This document shows, piece by piece, positions 14,556 to 22,060 of a stretch of DNA of 22,060 bases. The stretch lies in contig DATECS010000021.1 of NCBI GenBank assembly GCA_035286785.1, positions 1-22,060 on the forward strand, in the 5' to 3' direction. The stretch comes from UBA11386 sp035286785. Lineage in GTDB: Bacteria; Planctomycetota; Planctomycetia; Pirellulales; Thermoguttaceae. The translations under genes were made by a program, and so were the position numbers. The notes under the pieces were generated by a model. It was not told the origin of the DNA and made no database searches. It saw only the letters and a program-made list of their open reading frames with translations. Every line of letters starts with the position of its first letter. The stretch's first letter is position 1.

Positions 14556-15491
14556 ATGAATGCGACACGAAAGCCCTATCGGAAAAGCGGTTTCACCCTC
14601 GTGGAACTCCTTGTGGTCATCGCGATCATCGGCGTGTTGATCGCCTTGCTCTTGCCCGCCGTCCAGGCCGCCCGCGAAGCGGCCCGCCGATTGCACTGCA
14701 CGAATAACCTGAAACAGCTTGCGCTAGGCCTGCACAATTATCACGACGCTTATGGTTGTTTTCCCTATGGGACGATCACCTCGCACAGCTTGGCATGGCG
14801 CGTGGCCATACTCCCCTACGTCGAGGAAAAGAACCTCTACGAGCGGTTCAACTTCCGTCTTCCCGACGCCGTCGGCTCGGCGAATAGAGCGGTCTGCTTG
14901 ACGCCGATCAACGGCTTCTTCTGCCCCAGTGGAACGAACTTGCTCTCGATTTATGCCTCGGGCGTGGTCGGCGGCGTGCAAACCTACACCGCCCATTACT
15001 TCGGCGTGGCGGGCGCCGAAGGGACCGATCCCATGGGACACACTTACGAGTATACCAATACGTCCGACCCAGCGGTCTACGGAGTAGTCGCCCTGAATGG
15101 CGTTCTCACGCTGGACCAGACCGTCACGATCGCGGACATCACGGACGGAACGGCCGCCACGCTAATGCTAGGCGAAATCGTTCACAGGGAGCCGGGAATT
15201 TTCGGATATGCCGGCGGCACGGGACGAGCCATTGGCGGGGGCGACGGACAACCTTGGGCCATAGGCACCATGGGCCATAAACAGAATTTGGCATGCAAAG
15301 GCATCTTGATCGGGATCAATCTGCCGGCTGTCACCACCTCGGAAATCGCGTTCGCGAGCTACCACCCCGGCGGGGCCAATTTCGCCAAGTGCGACGGCAG
15401 CGTCTTTTTTGTGAACGAGGACATCGACATGATCGTGTACAAGGCCTCCGCCAGTCGAGATCACGGAGAAGTGGACGTCATTAAGCAGTAG
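14556..15491 (+). CDS. DUF1559 prepilin-like protein (H-X9-DG family)
   Basis: The protein has 311 residues. The N-terminus has a type IV pilin/type II secretion prepilin cleavage motif, G12-F-T-L-V-E17, followed by the hydrophobic helix LLVVIAIIGVLIALLLPAVQAAREAAR. The next segment, CTNNLKQLALGLHNYHDAYGCFP, is typical of DUF1559. The H-X9-DG motif is present near the C-terminus (H270, D280-G281). These proteins occur in large numbers in planctomycetes; they are processed like pseudopilins and their exact role is unknown. An AAGGTAGGAAGG stretch at 14533-14544 can act as ribosome site. The gene follows a terminator, so it likely starts a separate transcript with the small lipoprotein downstream. 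Confidence 0.92.
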   Translation: MNATRKPYRKSGFTLVELLVVIAIIGVLIALLLPAVQAAREAARRLHCTNNLKQLALGLHNYHDAYGCFPYGTITSHSLAWRVAILPYVEEKNLYERFNFRLPDAVGSANRAVCLTPINGFFCPSGTNLLSIYASGVVGGVQTYTAHYFGVAGAEGTDPMGHTYEYTNTSDPAVYGVVALNGVLTLDQTVTIADITDGTAATLMLGEIVHREPGIFGYAGGTGRAIGGGDGQPWAIGTMGHKQNLACKGILIGINLPAVTTSEIAFASYHPGGANFAKCDGSVFFVNEDIDMIVYKASASRDHGEVDVIKQ

Positions 15492-15535
15492 CAGGCAGAG
15501 GGCAGTAGGCGGCAAGGTACATAAGTGATTTATCC

Positions 15536-15946
15536 ATGAATCAGAAGAGTTCTTTTCATGTCGTGATTGTCTTGCTGGTTCTCGGCGGTTTGTTGACCGT
15601 CGAAGGTTGCGGCAAGAGCGGAGTCGAGCGGCACACTTTTTCCGGACGGGTCACGTTCCAGGGAAAGCCCGTCCCGGCCGGTCTGATCATCTTCGAACCC
15701 GACGTGAGCAAGGGCAATCGGGGACCGCAAGGATACGCGGAGATTATTGACGGACATTACCGGACGGCGGACAAGCTGGGAAAGGGAACCATGACCGGTG
15801 CGTTGGTCGTCACGATTAGCTCTTATCCCGTCGAAGACGCTTCGGGCGAAAATCCCAGCCCTCCGTTATTCGCGCCCTACAAGACGAACTCGCAGGTCTC
15901 GGAAGAAACCACCACGCTCGATTTTGACGTTCCCGCGAAGCGGTAA
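15536..15946 (+). CDS. Small lipoprotein, carboxypeptidase-regulatory-like (planctomycete type)
   Basis: The protein has 136 residues. A hydrophobic leader ends in TVEGC, a lipobox-like site with the Cys at residue 25. The mature part starts FSGRVTFQGKPVPAGLIIFEP, the beta-sandwich pattern (G.V...GKPV..G.I.F.P) of the carboxypeptidase-regulatory-like lipoproteins that very often follow DUF1559 genes in planctomycetes. It lies 44 bases after the DUF1559 stop. Its function is unknown; it probably sits in the periplasm attached to a membrane and may act with the pseudopilin-like partner. No strong ribosome site is seen before the ATG. Confidence 0.8.
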   Translation: MNQKSSFHVVIVLLVLGGLLTVEGCGKSGVERHTFSGRVTFQGKPVPAGLIIFEPDVSKGNRGPQGYAEIIDGHYRTADKLGKGTMTGALVVTISSYPVEDASGENPSPPLFAPYKTNSQVSEETTTLDFDVPAKR

Positions 15947-15971
15947 ACACGCCTGAAAATACGCTACACTT

Positions 15972-15988
15972 GTTGTCCTATCGACAAC
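15972..15988. promoter_or_regulatory. Palindrome GTTGTC-N5-GACAAC, possible operator
   Basis: A perfect 6-base inverted repeat with a 5-base centre lies 7 bases before the first possible start of the metallophosphoesterase gene. The TTGTC...GACAA pattern resembles sites bound by dimeric repressors such as GntR-family proteins. A small RNA hairpin covering the ribosome site is the alternative. Confidence 0.3.
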
Positions 15989-15994
15989 GTCGGA

Positions 15995-17464
15995 ATGCGG
16001 TTGAAGAAGATGGCTAATTTTACTTTTCGTCACACTTGCGCGGCGTTGTTTTCCGTTCCCGTCAATCCTTCAGGCATGCATCGGGAACGAACCGGGCGAC
16101 GACTTCGCGGCTGGATGGCGCTAATTGCCGTCGCGGCCGTATTCGGCGCGTGGGCTTCGGCTGGAGAGCCGCGGTTCGACGCCGTCAGGATCAACCGCGA
16201 CCGCGGGCCGGCCGAAGAGCGTCCCGTCTTCTCGTTCGGTCTCATGACGGACGTCCAATACGCCGACAAGCCCAATCGCCGGCTTATGTACTACCGCAGC
16301 ACGGTCGATCGATTGCGGAAATGCATAACCGAGTTGAACCGGCATCAGCTTCACTTCACGATCCAGCTCGGCGACATCATCGACGGCTACAAGCATCCCG
16401 ACAAGACACAACAAGAGCGCGAGATACTGAAGTCGCTGCAGGATCTTGATCATATCCTGCCCGAGTTCACCAGTACGGTCGACCGATTGTGGAAATGCAT
16501 AATCGAATTGAATCGGTATCGACTCCTTTTCACCATTCAACTCGGCGACATCATCGACTTCACCATTCAGCTCAGCGACGTCATCGACGGCTACACACGT
16601 CCCGACAAGACACAACAGGAGCGTGAGATACTGAAGTCGCGGCGAGATCTCGATCGAATTCTGCCCGAGTTCTCCCGGCTCAATATGAAGCTCTATCACG
16701 TTATTGGGAACCACTGCATCAGGGCCGGCCGCGAGACGGTGCAAAAGAAACTGGGACTGACTAGGGCCTATTATGATTTCGTGCCCGAAGACGTCGAAGG
16801 CTGGCGCATGGTCGTGCTCGATAGCATGGGCGTCGGCTACGGCCAGTTCGGTGATGAACAGACCAAGTGGCTCGAAGAAACGCTGGCCAAGGCAAAACAG
16901 CGTAACGAGCGGGTCATCCTGTTCAATCACTTCCCGCTGTTGAAAGAAACTGCCACGCGTTATCGCGTTGTCTTCATGCAGAACCAAGAGACCATTCGAG
17001 ATATCCTCGACTGGTCGGGCTGCGTGGTCGCCTATTTCGCGGGCCACGACCACGCCAAGGCTTACGCCATGGACCGTGGTATCCACCACGTCACTTTCCC
17101 GGCCATGGCGGAAGCCTACAAGAGCAACGCCTATGCGATCATCGACGTATTTGACGACCGGATCGAAATACACGGATTCGGCAATGTGCCCAGCCGCACG
17201 CTTCCGCTGAAGGATCTTGTTGGGATCCCGCAAAAATGCCGCCCGGGTTTCCGGTTCCGCATTTCCCAAATGAAATCGTCATGGGTGGCGCGCCATTTGC
17301 GCCAGTCCCGGTGGAATACCGGGATCCGGCGTACCTTTGCGCCAATCCGGCAAGGAAACCCAATGGGTGGTCGCCCAAATGGTGGTTTGGCGGTGTGCGA
17401 CGAGCCAAGGATGGCTGGCGGACAGGGGCCCGTTTTGATTCGTGACACAACTCCGGACAACTAG
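15995..17464 (+). CDS. ADPRibase-Mn-like metallophosphoesterase with internal duplication
   Basis: The protein has 489 residues. The motifs match the Mn-dependent ADP-ribose/CDP-alcohol diphosphatase group: D86-VQYAD near the N-terminus, QLGD127-IIDG, GNHC (238-241, Cys being usual here), LFNHFPLL, AGHDH, and the C-terminal GFGNVPSRTLPL. Residues 102-159 are repeated as 160-227, and the second copy contains a further 10-residue repeat, so the metal-binding GD segment occurs three times (QLGD, QLGD, QLSD). A hydrophobic export segment lies at about 41-56, so the true start may be ATG 16076 or 16115. After about residue 405 the sequence no longer resembles the family, and this tail may be read-through. 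The activity, and whether the duplicated enzyme folds, are uncertain. Confidence 0.75.
   Translation: MRLKKMANFTFRHTCAALFSVPVNPSGMHRERTGRRLRGWMALIAVAAVFGAWASAGEPRFDAVRINRDRGPAEERPVFSFGLMTDVQYADKPNRRLMYYRSTVDRLRKCITELNRHQLHFTIQLGDIIDGYKHPDKTQQEREILKSLQDLDHILPEFTSTVDRLWKCIIELNRYRLLFTIQLGDIIDFTIQLSDVIDGYTRPDKTQQEREILKSRRDLDRILPEFSRLNMKLYHVIGNHCIRAGRETVQKKLGLTRAYYDFVPEDVEGWRMVVLDSMGVGYGQFGDEQTKWLEETLAKAKQRNERVILFNHFPLLKETATRYRVVFMQNQETIRDILDWSGCVVAYFAGHDHAKAYAMDRGIHHVTFPAMAEAYKSNAYAIIDVFDDRIEIHGFGNVPSRTLPLKDLVGIPQKCRPGFRFRISQMKSSWVARHLRQSRWNTGIRRTFAPIRQGNPMGGRPNGGLAVCDEPRMAGGQGPVLIRDTTPDN
16298..16675 (+). repeat. Nested tandem duplication inside the metallophosphoesterase gene
   Basis: Unit A is 16298-16471 (174 bases, 58 codons) and unit B is 16472-16675 (204 bases, 68 codons). 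Unit B equals unit A plus an inserted copy of its own FTIQLGDIID segment: 16529-16558 is repeated at 16559-16588. Differences between A and B include many third-position changes, so the main duplication is not recent. All lengths are multiples of three, so the frame is kept. Confidence 0.9.
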
Positions 17465-17475
17465 AGGCGGCTCCC

Positions 17476-19698
17476 ATGCGGCGTTTCGTGATTTCGTTGC
17501 TCTTTGCTTTTCTTCTCCTCACAGTGACGGTCCACGGCTGGGCCATTGAGGCCGATCCGATCTCTCCCGGTTCGTGGAGCATGGTCATTCTGCCCGATAC
17601 GCAACACTACGCGGAAAACTATCCCGACATCTACTACGCCCAGACCGCGTGGATTGCCGCGCACAAGGACACGCACAACATCAAGATGGTGGTCCACGAG
17701 GGCGACATCACCGACCGCAAAACCGAAACCGAGTGGTATCGCGCCAAGGCCGCGATGAGCACTCTCAGCACAGCGGGCGTGCCCTATTCGATGTGCATAG
17801 GCAACCACGACCGCGACCCTGACACGCGGGCGACGCTCTTCAACAGCTCGACGTTTTTCGGTCCCGGCTCGGCGTATGCCTCGCAATCGCAATTCCAGGG
17901 AACCAATGGCGGTTTTTACGAAGCCGGCAAGACGGCCAACAGTTGGTGTACCTTCAACGCCGGGGGGGAGGACTGGCTGATATTCTCGGTCGAGTACGGG
18001 CCCAACAACGAAATGGTCACCTGGATGGACAATGTCGCCGCGGCCCATCCGAACCACAATTTCATCCTGAACACGCACGCGTACATGTATTACGACGACA
18101 CGCGTTATGACTATGCGACCTACGGTTCAACGCAACAGTGGAGCCCGCATGATTGGGCCGCGCCCGACAGCGTGAACGACGGCCAGGAGCTTTGGGACAA
18201 ACTGGTCAAAAAGTACCCGAATTGGAAGTTCACGTTCAACGGCCATGTCTTGGCCGACGGAACCGGTTGGCTCGCCAGCACGGGCGACAACGGCAACGTG
18301 GTCCACCAGATGCTGCTCAACTTTCAGGAGCGCGACCTGGGCGGCGAGGGTTATCTGCGAATCATGGAGTTCAATGAGGACGGCGAGACGGTCAAGGTGT
18401 CGAGCTACTCGCCCTACCTGGGCTCGTACCTCCAAACGTATGATCATAAATTCACGTTCAACATGAACGAACTACCGACGATTCGCGGCACGTCGTCCGC
18501 GGCAATCGACGTAGCCGACACTTCAAACGTCTGGACGATCGTTGGGAGCGGGCTTGGCCAACCCGAGATGATCAGCCCCGCCAACCTGGCCGACGCCTCG
18601 CTGGCAGTGAACTCGCTTCCCACGTATCGCAACCAGGGCGTCATGATGGTCACGGTCCGCCAGAACAGCCGCAACGGCTATTACGGCACCGCCGAAGTCT
18701 CGCAGACCACCCTCTTCGACATGAACGAGAACATACTTCAGGTCGCCACCAGCCGTGCCACCCTCGGCGGCGAATACAACGTGAACGTGGCCGCCGGCTT
18801 CTTCCCCTTCGCCGACGGATGGATCGGCGGACACGTGCAGAGCAACGGATCGATGCTCGAACGCTACGGCGTCTCGTTCAGCAACGTCGCCCAAACCGCC
18901 ACCGGCCGCTATAAGGTCACGATCGACAGCGTCACTCCGAACGACGGCATGCTCTTCGCCGTCGGCGGTGAAAACGGATACAATCACATCTCCACCTCGC
19001 CGCTGACCAACGGCACCGGCTGGGACGTGGCCATCCGCGAAGCGACCGCCACCAGTTTCAGCACGCTGAAAAGTGCCCGATGGAGCTTCGTTTACGTCGA
19101 TTACGACGCGCCCGGCCTGATCGGCGGCCGAATCGACTTTAATGGAAACATTATTCACGAAGAAGGTGATTTCAACATCTCCCATCCGAGCACGGGCGTC
19201 TATCAGATCAGCATCACCGGCTACACGCCGGCCGACGGCGTACTGCTATTGAACATCGCCGAATATGAAACCATCAGCGGCTTCACGGCCCCCGACGACA
19301 ACATCATTTCCTACGAGGCCGCCGGCAATCTGTTCTTGGTCAACGTCCGCGACCGCAACGGTTCGTCCTCACCCCTGGAGAACGGCGCCTTTGTGTTTGC
19401 TTTCCTGCCTTACGATGAACGGCTCTCGCCGGCCACGCCCGGCGACGCCAACTACGACGGCCGCGTCGACTCGGCGGACGCCGCCGTCCTGGCCGACCAC
19501 TGGGGCGACTCGAGCGTCACCTGGGCCATGGGCGATTTTAATCTCGACGGCACGGTCAACGCACGGGACGCCTCGATCCTGGCGGCCAATTGGAACCCTG
19601 CCGGAAATGAGTCGAATCCCGTGCCGGAACCGAGCGCGTTCGTTCTGTTGGCGGCGATGGGAGCCCTCGGCCTGCTGCGTCGGCGGCGGGCTGCTTGA
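17476..19698 (+). CDS. Secreted metallophosphoesterase with dockerin-like and PEP-CTERM ends
   Basis: The protein has 740 residues. A signal peptide (about 1-24) precedes a calcineurin-like phosphoesterase domain (about 33-330) with ligands D41/H44 (DTQH), E75-G-D77, GNHD (109-112), NTH201 and GH257. The second His of the usual GHxH is missing, as in related extracellular members. Residues about 345-640 form two related beta-rich repeats, each ending with a segment like GRYKVTIDSVTPNDGMLF or GVYQISITGYTPADGVLL. Residues 656-706 are dockerin-like EF-hands and 716-740 are a PEP-CTERM signal (PVPEPSAFVLL...LLRRRR). GAGGCGG precedes the ATG, 11 bases after the previous stop, so both phosphoesterases are likely co-expressed. 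Its substrate is unknown; the enzyme is probably surface-bound. Confidence 0.88.
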   Translation: MRRFVISLLFAFLLLTVTVHGWAIEADPISPGSWSMVILPDTQHYAENYPDIYYAQTAWIAAHKDTHNIKMVVHEGDITDRKTETEWYRAKAAMSTLSTAGVPYSMCIGNHDRDPDTRATLFNSSTFFGPGSAYASQSQFQGTNGGFYEAGKTANSWCTFNAGGEDWLIFSVEYGPNNEMVTWMDNVAAAHPNHNFILNTHAYMYYDDTRYDYATYGSTQQWSPHDWAAPDSVNDGQELWDKLVKKYPNWKFTFNGHVLADGTGWLASTGDNGNVVHQMLLNFQERDLGGEGYLRIMEFNEDGETVKVSSYSPYLGSYLQTYDHKFTFNMNELPTIRGTSSAAIDVADTSNVWTIVGSGLGQPEMISPANLADASLAVNSLPTYRNQGVMMVTVRQNSRNGYYGTAEVSQTTLFDMNENILQVATSRATLGGEYNVNVAAGFFPFADGWIGGHVQSNGSMLERYGVSFSNVAQTATGRYKVTIDSVTPNDGMLFAVGGENGYNHISTSPLTNGTGWDVAIREATATSFSTLKSARWSFVYVDYDAPGLIGGRIDFNGNIIHEEGDFNISHPSTGVYQISITGYTPADGVLLLNIAEYETISGFTAPDDNIISYEAAGNLFLVNVRDRNGSSSPLENGAFVFAFLPYDERLSPATPGDANYDGRVDSADAAVLADHWGDSSVTWAMGDFNLDGTVNARDASILAANWNPAGNESNPVPEPSAFVLLAAMGALGLLRRRRAA

Positions 19699-20029
19699 GC
19701 GCCTTGCACGACCGGTTCGTGTGGATAGAAAGTAGAAACGAAAACGCCCTCGGGATAGAAAGACCCGATGGCTTATTTGTTGGGTGAAAGCATTATTTGT
19801 CGCGTCATGCGGAGGCCGTGCGCCACGCCTGCCGGGCCATACCTCTCTCGTACCTCTTTCGGATGCGGCATTTATCGCGCGGCGGGATCCGCGAAGTGAG
19901 ACGTACTTCTTGCATTCGTTTTCCGACAAGGACGCGTATTGCTCGGGTTGTGGAATGCAATTATTCGGAAAACACGCTTTCGTTGTTTTTCAACGCATCG
20001 AAACGCGAATAAAAACAAAAGACGTATTC

Positions 20030-20059
20030 TTGACACGTACGGCGGCGCGTTTCTATATT
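20030..20059 (+). promoter_or_regulatory. Sigma-70-type promoter, probably for the protease gene or a leader RNA
   Basis: A perfect TTGACA (20030-20035) and TATATT (20054-20059, 5 of 6) are separated by 18 bases. The start of transcription would be near 20066, leaving about 560 bases before the protease ATG. A separate small RNA could also start here. Confidence 0.55.
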
Positions 20060-20525
20060 CGCCCGATGCTGTCGCGAGGCGTGTCGGAGATCGGCTCGAA
20101 TCGAAGGCGATCTTGGCATGATGCGACAATGGAATCGGCGCGACTTCGCGCGCGGCATCTCTCGAGAGCGGGGGCGGAATCGTGCGATGGTTCGACGTTC
20201 GGCGGACAGGAGGCACGTTGATTATGGTTTCGGCGGCGGCGACTATCTTCACTTCTCTGATTCACACGCTCTGTTCATGGTTCGCGTTACCGAGCGTATT
20301 ATGGCGGAGACGATCTTGCGTAATCCTGCATCGATGAAAGATTGACGGCTGGTGGTGTTTTCCCAAAACTCGCGCTGCTCTTGACGGCACGACCTCTTTG
20401 TTTTCGGCGGAGTCTTCGGAAAAAACAAGAGCGTATCTTGGTCAACAGGTTTCACGGTTCGACCCTAGACGCCTGGAAGGCAAGGTTCGAAACCTCGACT
20501 TCGTGAGTCGGGTAGCGCAAACGGC

Positions 20526-20564
20526 CCGGAAGAAACGAAGGATTATGTTCCGAGATTCTTCCGG
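20526..20564. repeat. Inverted repeat in the protease leader
   Basis: CCGGAAGAA (20526-20534) and TTCTTCCGG (20556-20564) are perfect inverted copies with a 21-base loop that itself can pair GAA with TTC. It lies about 60 bases upstream of the protease start and would form a stable hairpin in the leader RNA. Confidence 0.5.
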
Positions 20565-20625
20565 AGGCGTTTGCCGTCCTCGCTTTCAGGCCTGGGTCAT
20601 TCCCTGTCTTGAAAGGAGTTCTCCC

Positions 20626-22060
20626 ATGAGAGGAAGTCGTCCAGCGCGGGGGCTTTGTTTGGCGGGCATGTTTTTCATTCTGGGCAGCGCGTTGATTTTC
20701 GCGAGTAGCGCTCGGGCGGAGGAGTTCGACTGGCGCGACGTCGCCGGCTACAACTGGAACACCCCGGCAAAATCCCAGTTCGGCGGGACCTGCTGGGCGT
20801 TTGGGCCCTCGGGCAGCCTCGAGGCCAAGTACAAAATCACCCGCAACGATCCGAACTTTGATCCCAACGTCTCCGAACAGCAGCTCGTTTGGGAAACCAA
20901 TCCGGATCTTGGCTCCACCAGCGGCGGAGGCGGATTCGACATCATGTTGGCGTACCAAAGGGACCACGGCATCGTCTCCGACGCCGAGTGCCCTTATCAA
21001 TCGTCCAGCCCCAACGTCGGCATCGACCCCTACTGGCCGCTGGCCTCCGGTTGGGAGAACCGCGTCTGGAGAACGACGGGCTTCGGGTTTTCCGTGTCAA
21101 ATAACATCAATGACATCAAAAACATGATCAAGACCACGGGGCCCATGGTCGTTGGCTTGAACGCCGCCGATCTGTATACTTCCGTGTCCGACTTGATTGC
21201 GAATTACGCGGTGCGATCCAACACGGACAACCACGCGGTGTCCCTCGTTGGATTTTGCGACGACGCAAACACGCCCACCGGCGGCTACTGGATCATCAAG
21301 AATAGTTGGGGCACGGACGACGGCGAGAACGGCTATTACTACGCCCCTTACGGCGGCACCCTTGAAGGTTGCGATCACGTCAATACGATCTCCGGCGCGG
21401 TCTATTACACCGGCGCGATGGCCTCGGCCACGTGGAACGGCGGGGCGGGAACCTGGACCGAAAGCGGAACCAACTGGAACTCGGGCGCGTACGCCTGGGA
21501 GAATGCCGAGACCGCGGCCACCTTCGGCGGCACGGGCGGGGCGGTCACGATCAGCGGGCAAGCCATCGCGCACAGCGTCACCATCAACGCCGGCTCGACC
21601 GGCTACACGTTCAGCGGCGGCGGACTGACGGTCACGGCCGGAGGAATCACCGCGAATGAAAGCGCCACGATCAACGGCCCGGTCACCGTCGGCGCCCCGC
21701 AGACGTGGACCGTGGCCGACGGAAAAACGCTCGCCGTCAACGGCGATCTGCACACCGTGATCAGCAACCTGACGATCAACGGGCCCGGCACCGTCGCGGT
21801 TTCCGGTTCGATCGACGGCGGAGGGGTGATCAACACAGTCGGCGGCGCCGCGCCGGGCAATATCACCCTGACGAACAACGCGTACCTCGTGCTCGACGGA
21901 AACGGCGATTATCTGTCGGACATCAACGCGGCCGCCGGCAGCCACGGCGTCGCGTTCGATCAGAACGCCGGCGAGGTCGGCCACTGTTACGGCGTCCTCA
22001 GCGGAAGCGGCTATATTGACAAGCTCGACTATGCGGGCACCGTGGTCTTCCACGCCACGA
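20626..22060 (+). CDS. Secreted papain-family (C1A) cysteine protease with autotransporter-like repeats, 3' end missing
   Basis: The frame is open from ATG 20626 to the end of the window (478 codons, no stop). A signal peptide ends near SARA-EE (31). The peptidase domain covers about 34-262. The catalytic Cys lies in QFGGTCWAFG (Q51 oxyanion, C56), His in TDNHAVSLVGF (H203) and Asn in WIIKNSWGT (N226), so all four key residues are present. No inhibitory propeptide is seen; the mature domain follows the signal directly. From about 267 (TWNGGAGTWTESGTNWN) the protein continues as glycine-rich beta repeats like those of autotransporter-associated and PEP-CTERM proteins. The ribosome site AAAGGAG lies at 20611-20617. 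The missing C-terminus may carry a dockerin or PEP-CTERM signal. Confidence 0.85.
   Translation, partial: MRGSRPARGLCLAGMFFILGSALIFASSARAEEFDWRDVAGYNWNTPAKSQFGGTCWAFGPSGSLEAKYKITRNDPNFDPNVSEQQLVWETNPDLGSTSGGGGFDIMLAYQRDHGIVSDAECPYQSSSPNVGIDPYWPLASGWENRVWRTTGFGFSVSNNINDIKNMIKTTGPMVVGLNAADLYTSVSDLIANYAVRSNTDNHAVSLVGFCDDANTPTGGYWIIKNSWGTDDGENGYYYAPYGGTLEGCDHVNTISGAVYYTGAMASATWNGGAGTWTESGTNWNSGAYAWENAETAATFGGTGGAVTISGQAIAHSVTINAGSTGYTFSGGGLTVTAGGITANESATINGPVTVGAPQTWTVADGKTLAVNGDLHTVISNLTINGPGTVAVSGSIDGGGVINTVGGAAPGNITLTNNAYLVLDGNGDYLSDINAAAGSHGVAFDQNAGEVGHCYGVLSGSGYIDKLDYAGTVVFHAT

Larger units (their letters stand above)
19699..20625. other. Gene-free region with promoter and hairpins before the protease gene
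   Basis: No supported coding region is seen in 927 bases. The open frames here lack family features and ribosome sites. A small stem (TCGGG/CCCGA, 19750-19768) follows the phosphoesterase gene. A near-consensus promoter lies at 20030-20059 and a 9-base inverted repeat at 20526-20564, both listed separately. Between 20455 and 20520 there are several short hairpins, including AGGTT-CGA-AACCT and CGACT-TCGTG-AGTCG, which suggests a structured leader RNA. AAAGGAG at 20611-20617 is the ribosome site of the next gene. Confidence 0.45.

Noticed and set aside
16121..17269. 382-residue minus-strand frame inside the duplicated phosphoesterase
   Set aside because: It repeats internally only because the plus-strand gene does; the plus strand has clear phosphoesterase motifs.
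20488..20520. tRNA-like T-arm (GGTTCGAAACC) upstream of the protease gene
   Set aside because: The bases that follow (ACTTCGT) have no matching acceptor strand upstream, and no D-arm or anticodon arm fits.
20500..20545. Resemblance to a cyclic di-GMP (GEMM) riboswitch in the GGGTAGCGCAAACGGCCC segment
   Set aside because: Only a loose match to part of the consensus; the tetraloop-receptor elements and second helix could not be found.
1..22060. CRISPR arrays, rRNA or complete tRNA genes
   Set aside because: No regularly spaced direct repeats, rRNA-like segments or complete cloverleaf were seen anywhere in the window.

Overview
The window is high-GC DNA from a bacterium that is most likely a planctomycete, probably Pirellulales-like. 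The evidence is a DUF1559 prepilin-like protein with the H-X9-DG motif, several PEP-CTERM surface proteins (two of them also carrying dockerin-like EF-hand repeats), LamG domains, and a small carboxypeptidase-regulatory-like lipoprotein. This combination is characteristic of Planctomycetota. The assignment rests on protein features only. All supported genes lie on the + strand.

Region 1 (1-4654): the C-terminal end of an IS630-type transposase is followed by about 460 bases without a gene. Then comes a tightly overlapping four-gene operon for a cytoplasmic group 3b-type [NiFe] hydrogenase (sulfhydrogenase type). The gene order is beta (Fe-S), gamma (FAD/NAD(P)), small subunit, large subunit, as in the archaeal sulfhydrogenases, and each junction is an ATGA overlap. 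A 63-bp REP-like palindrome directly follows the operon.

Region 2 (5260-9298): a stress and electron-transfer cluster. It encodes a Prx6-like peroxiredoxin with a C-terminal Cys pair, a di-heme cytochrome c peroxidase/MauG protein, a Tat-exported metallophosphoesterase one base downstream, and a monoheme cytochrome c lipoprotein. A decayed integrase-type transposase fragment follows (9301-9474). Regions 1 and 2 are therefore bracketed by transposase remains.

Region 3 (9894-19698): a GntR/LacI hybrid regulator has a near-consensus promoter overlapped by a TTGTATG inverted repeat. After it come two paralogous LamG PEP-CTERM proteins, a DUF1559 pseudopilin-like protein, a lipoprotein, an ADPRibase-Mn-like metallophosphoesterase carrying a nested internal duplication, and a large exported metallophosphoesterase with dockerin and PEP-CTERM ends. 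This looks like a regulated cell-surface module, possibly for acquiring phosphorus or carbon from extracellular nucleotides or polymers. That function is inference.

Region 4 (19699-22060): about 930 bases without a gene contain a strong promoter-like element and several hairpins. They precede the start of a papain-family (C1A) secreted protease fused to autotransporter-like repeats; this gene runs off the window end.
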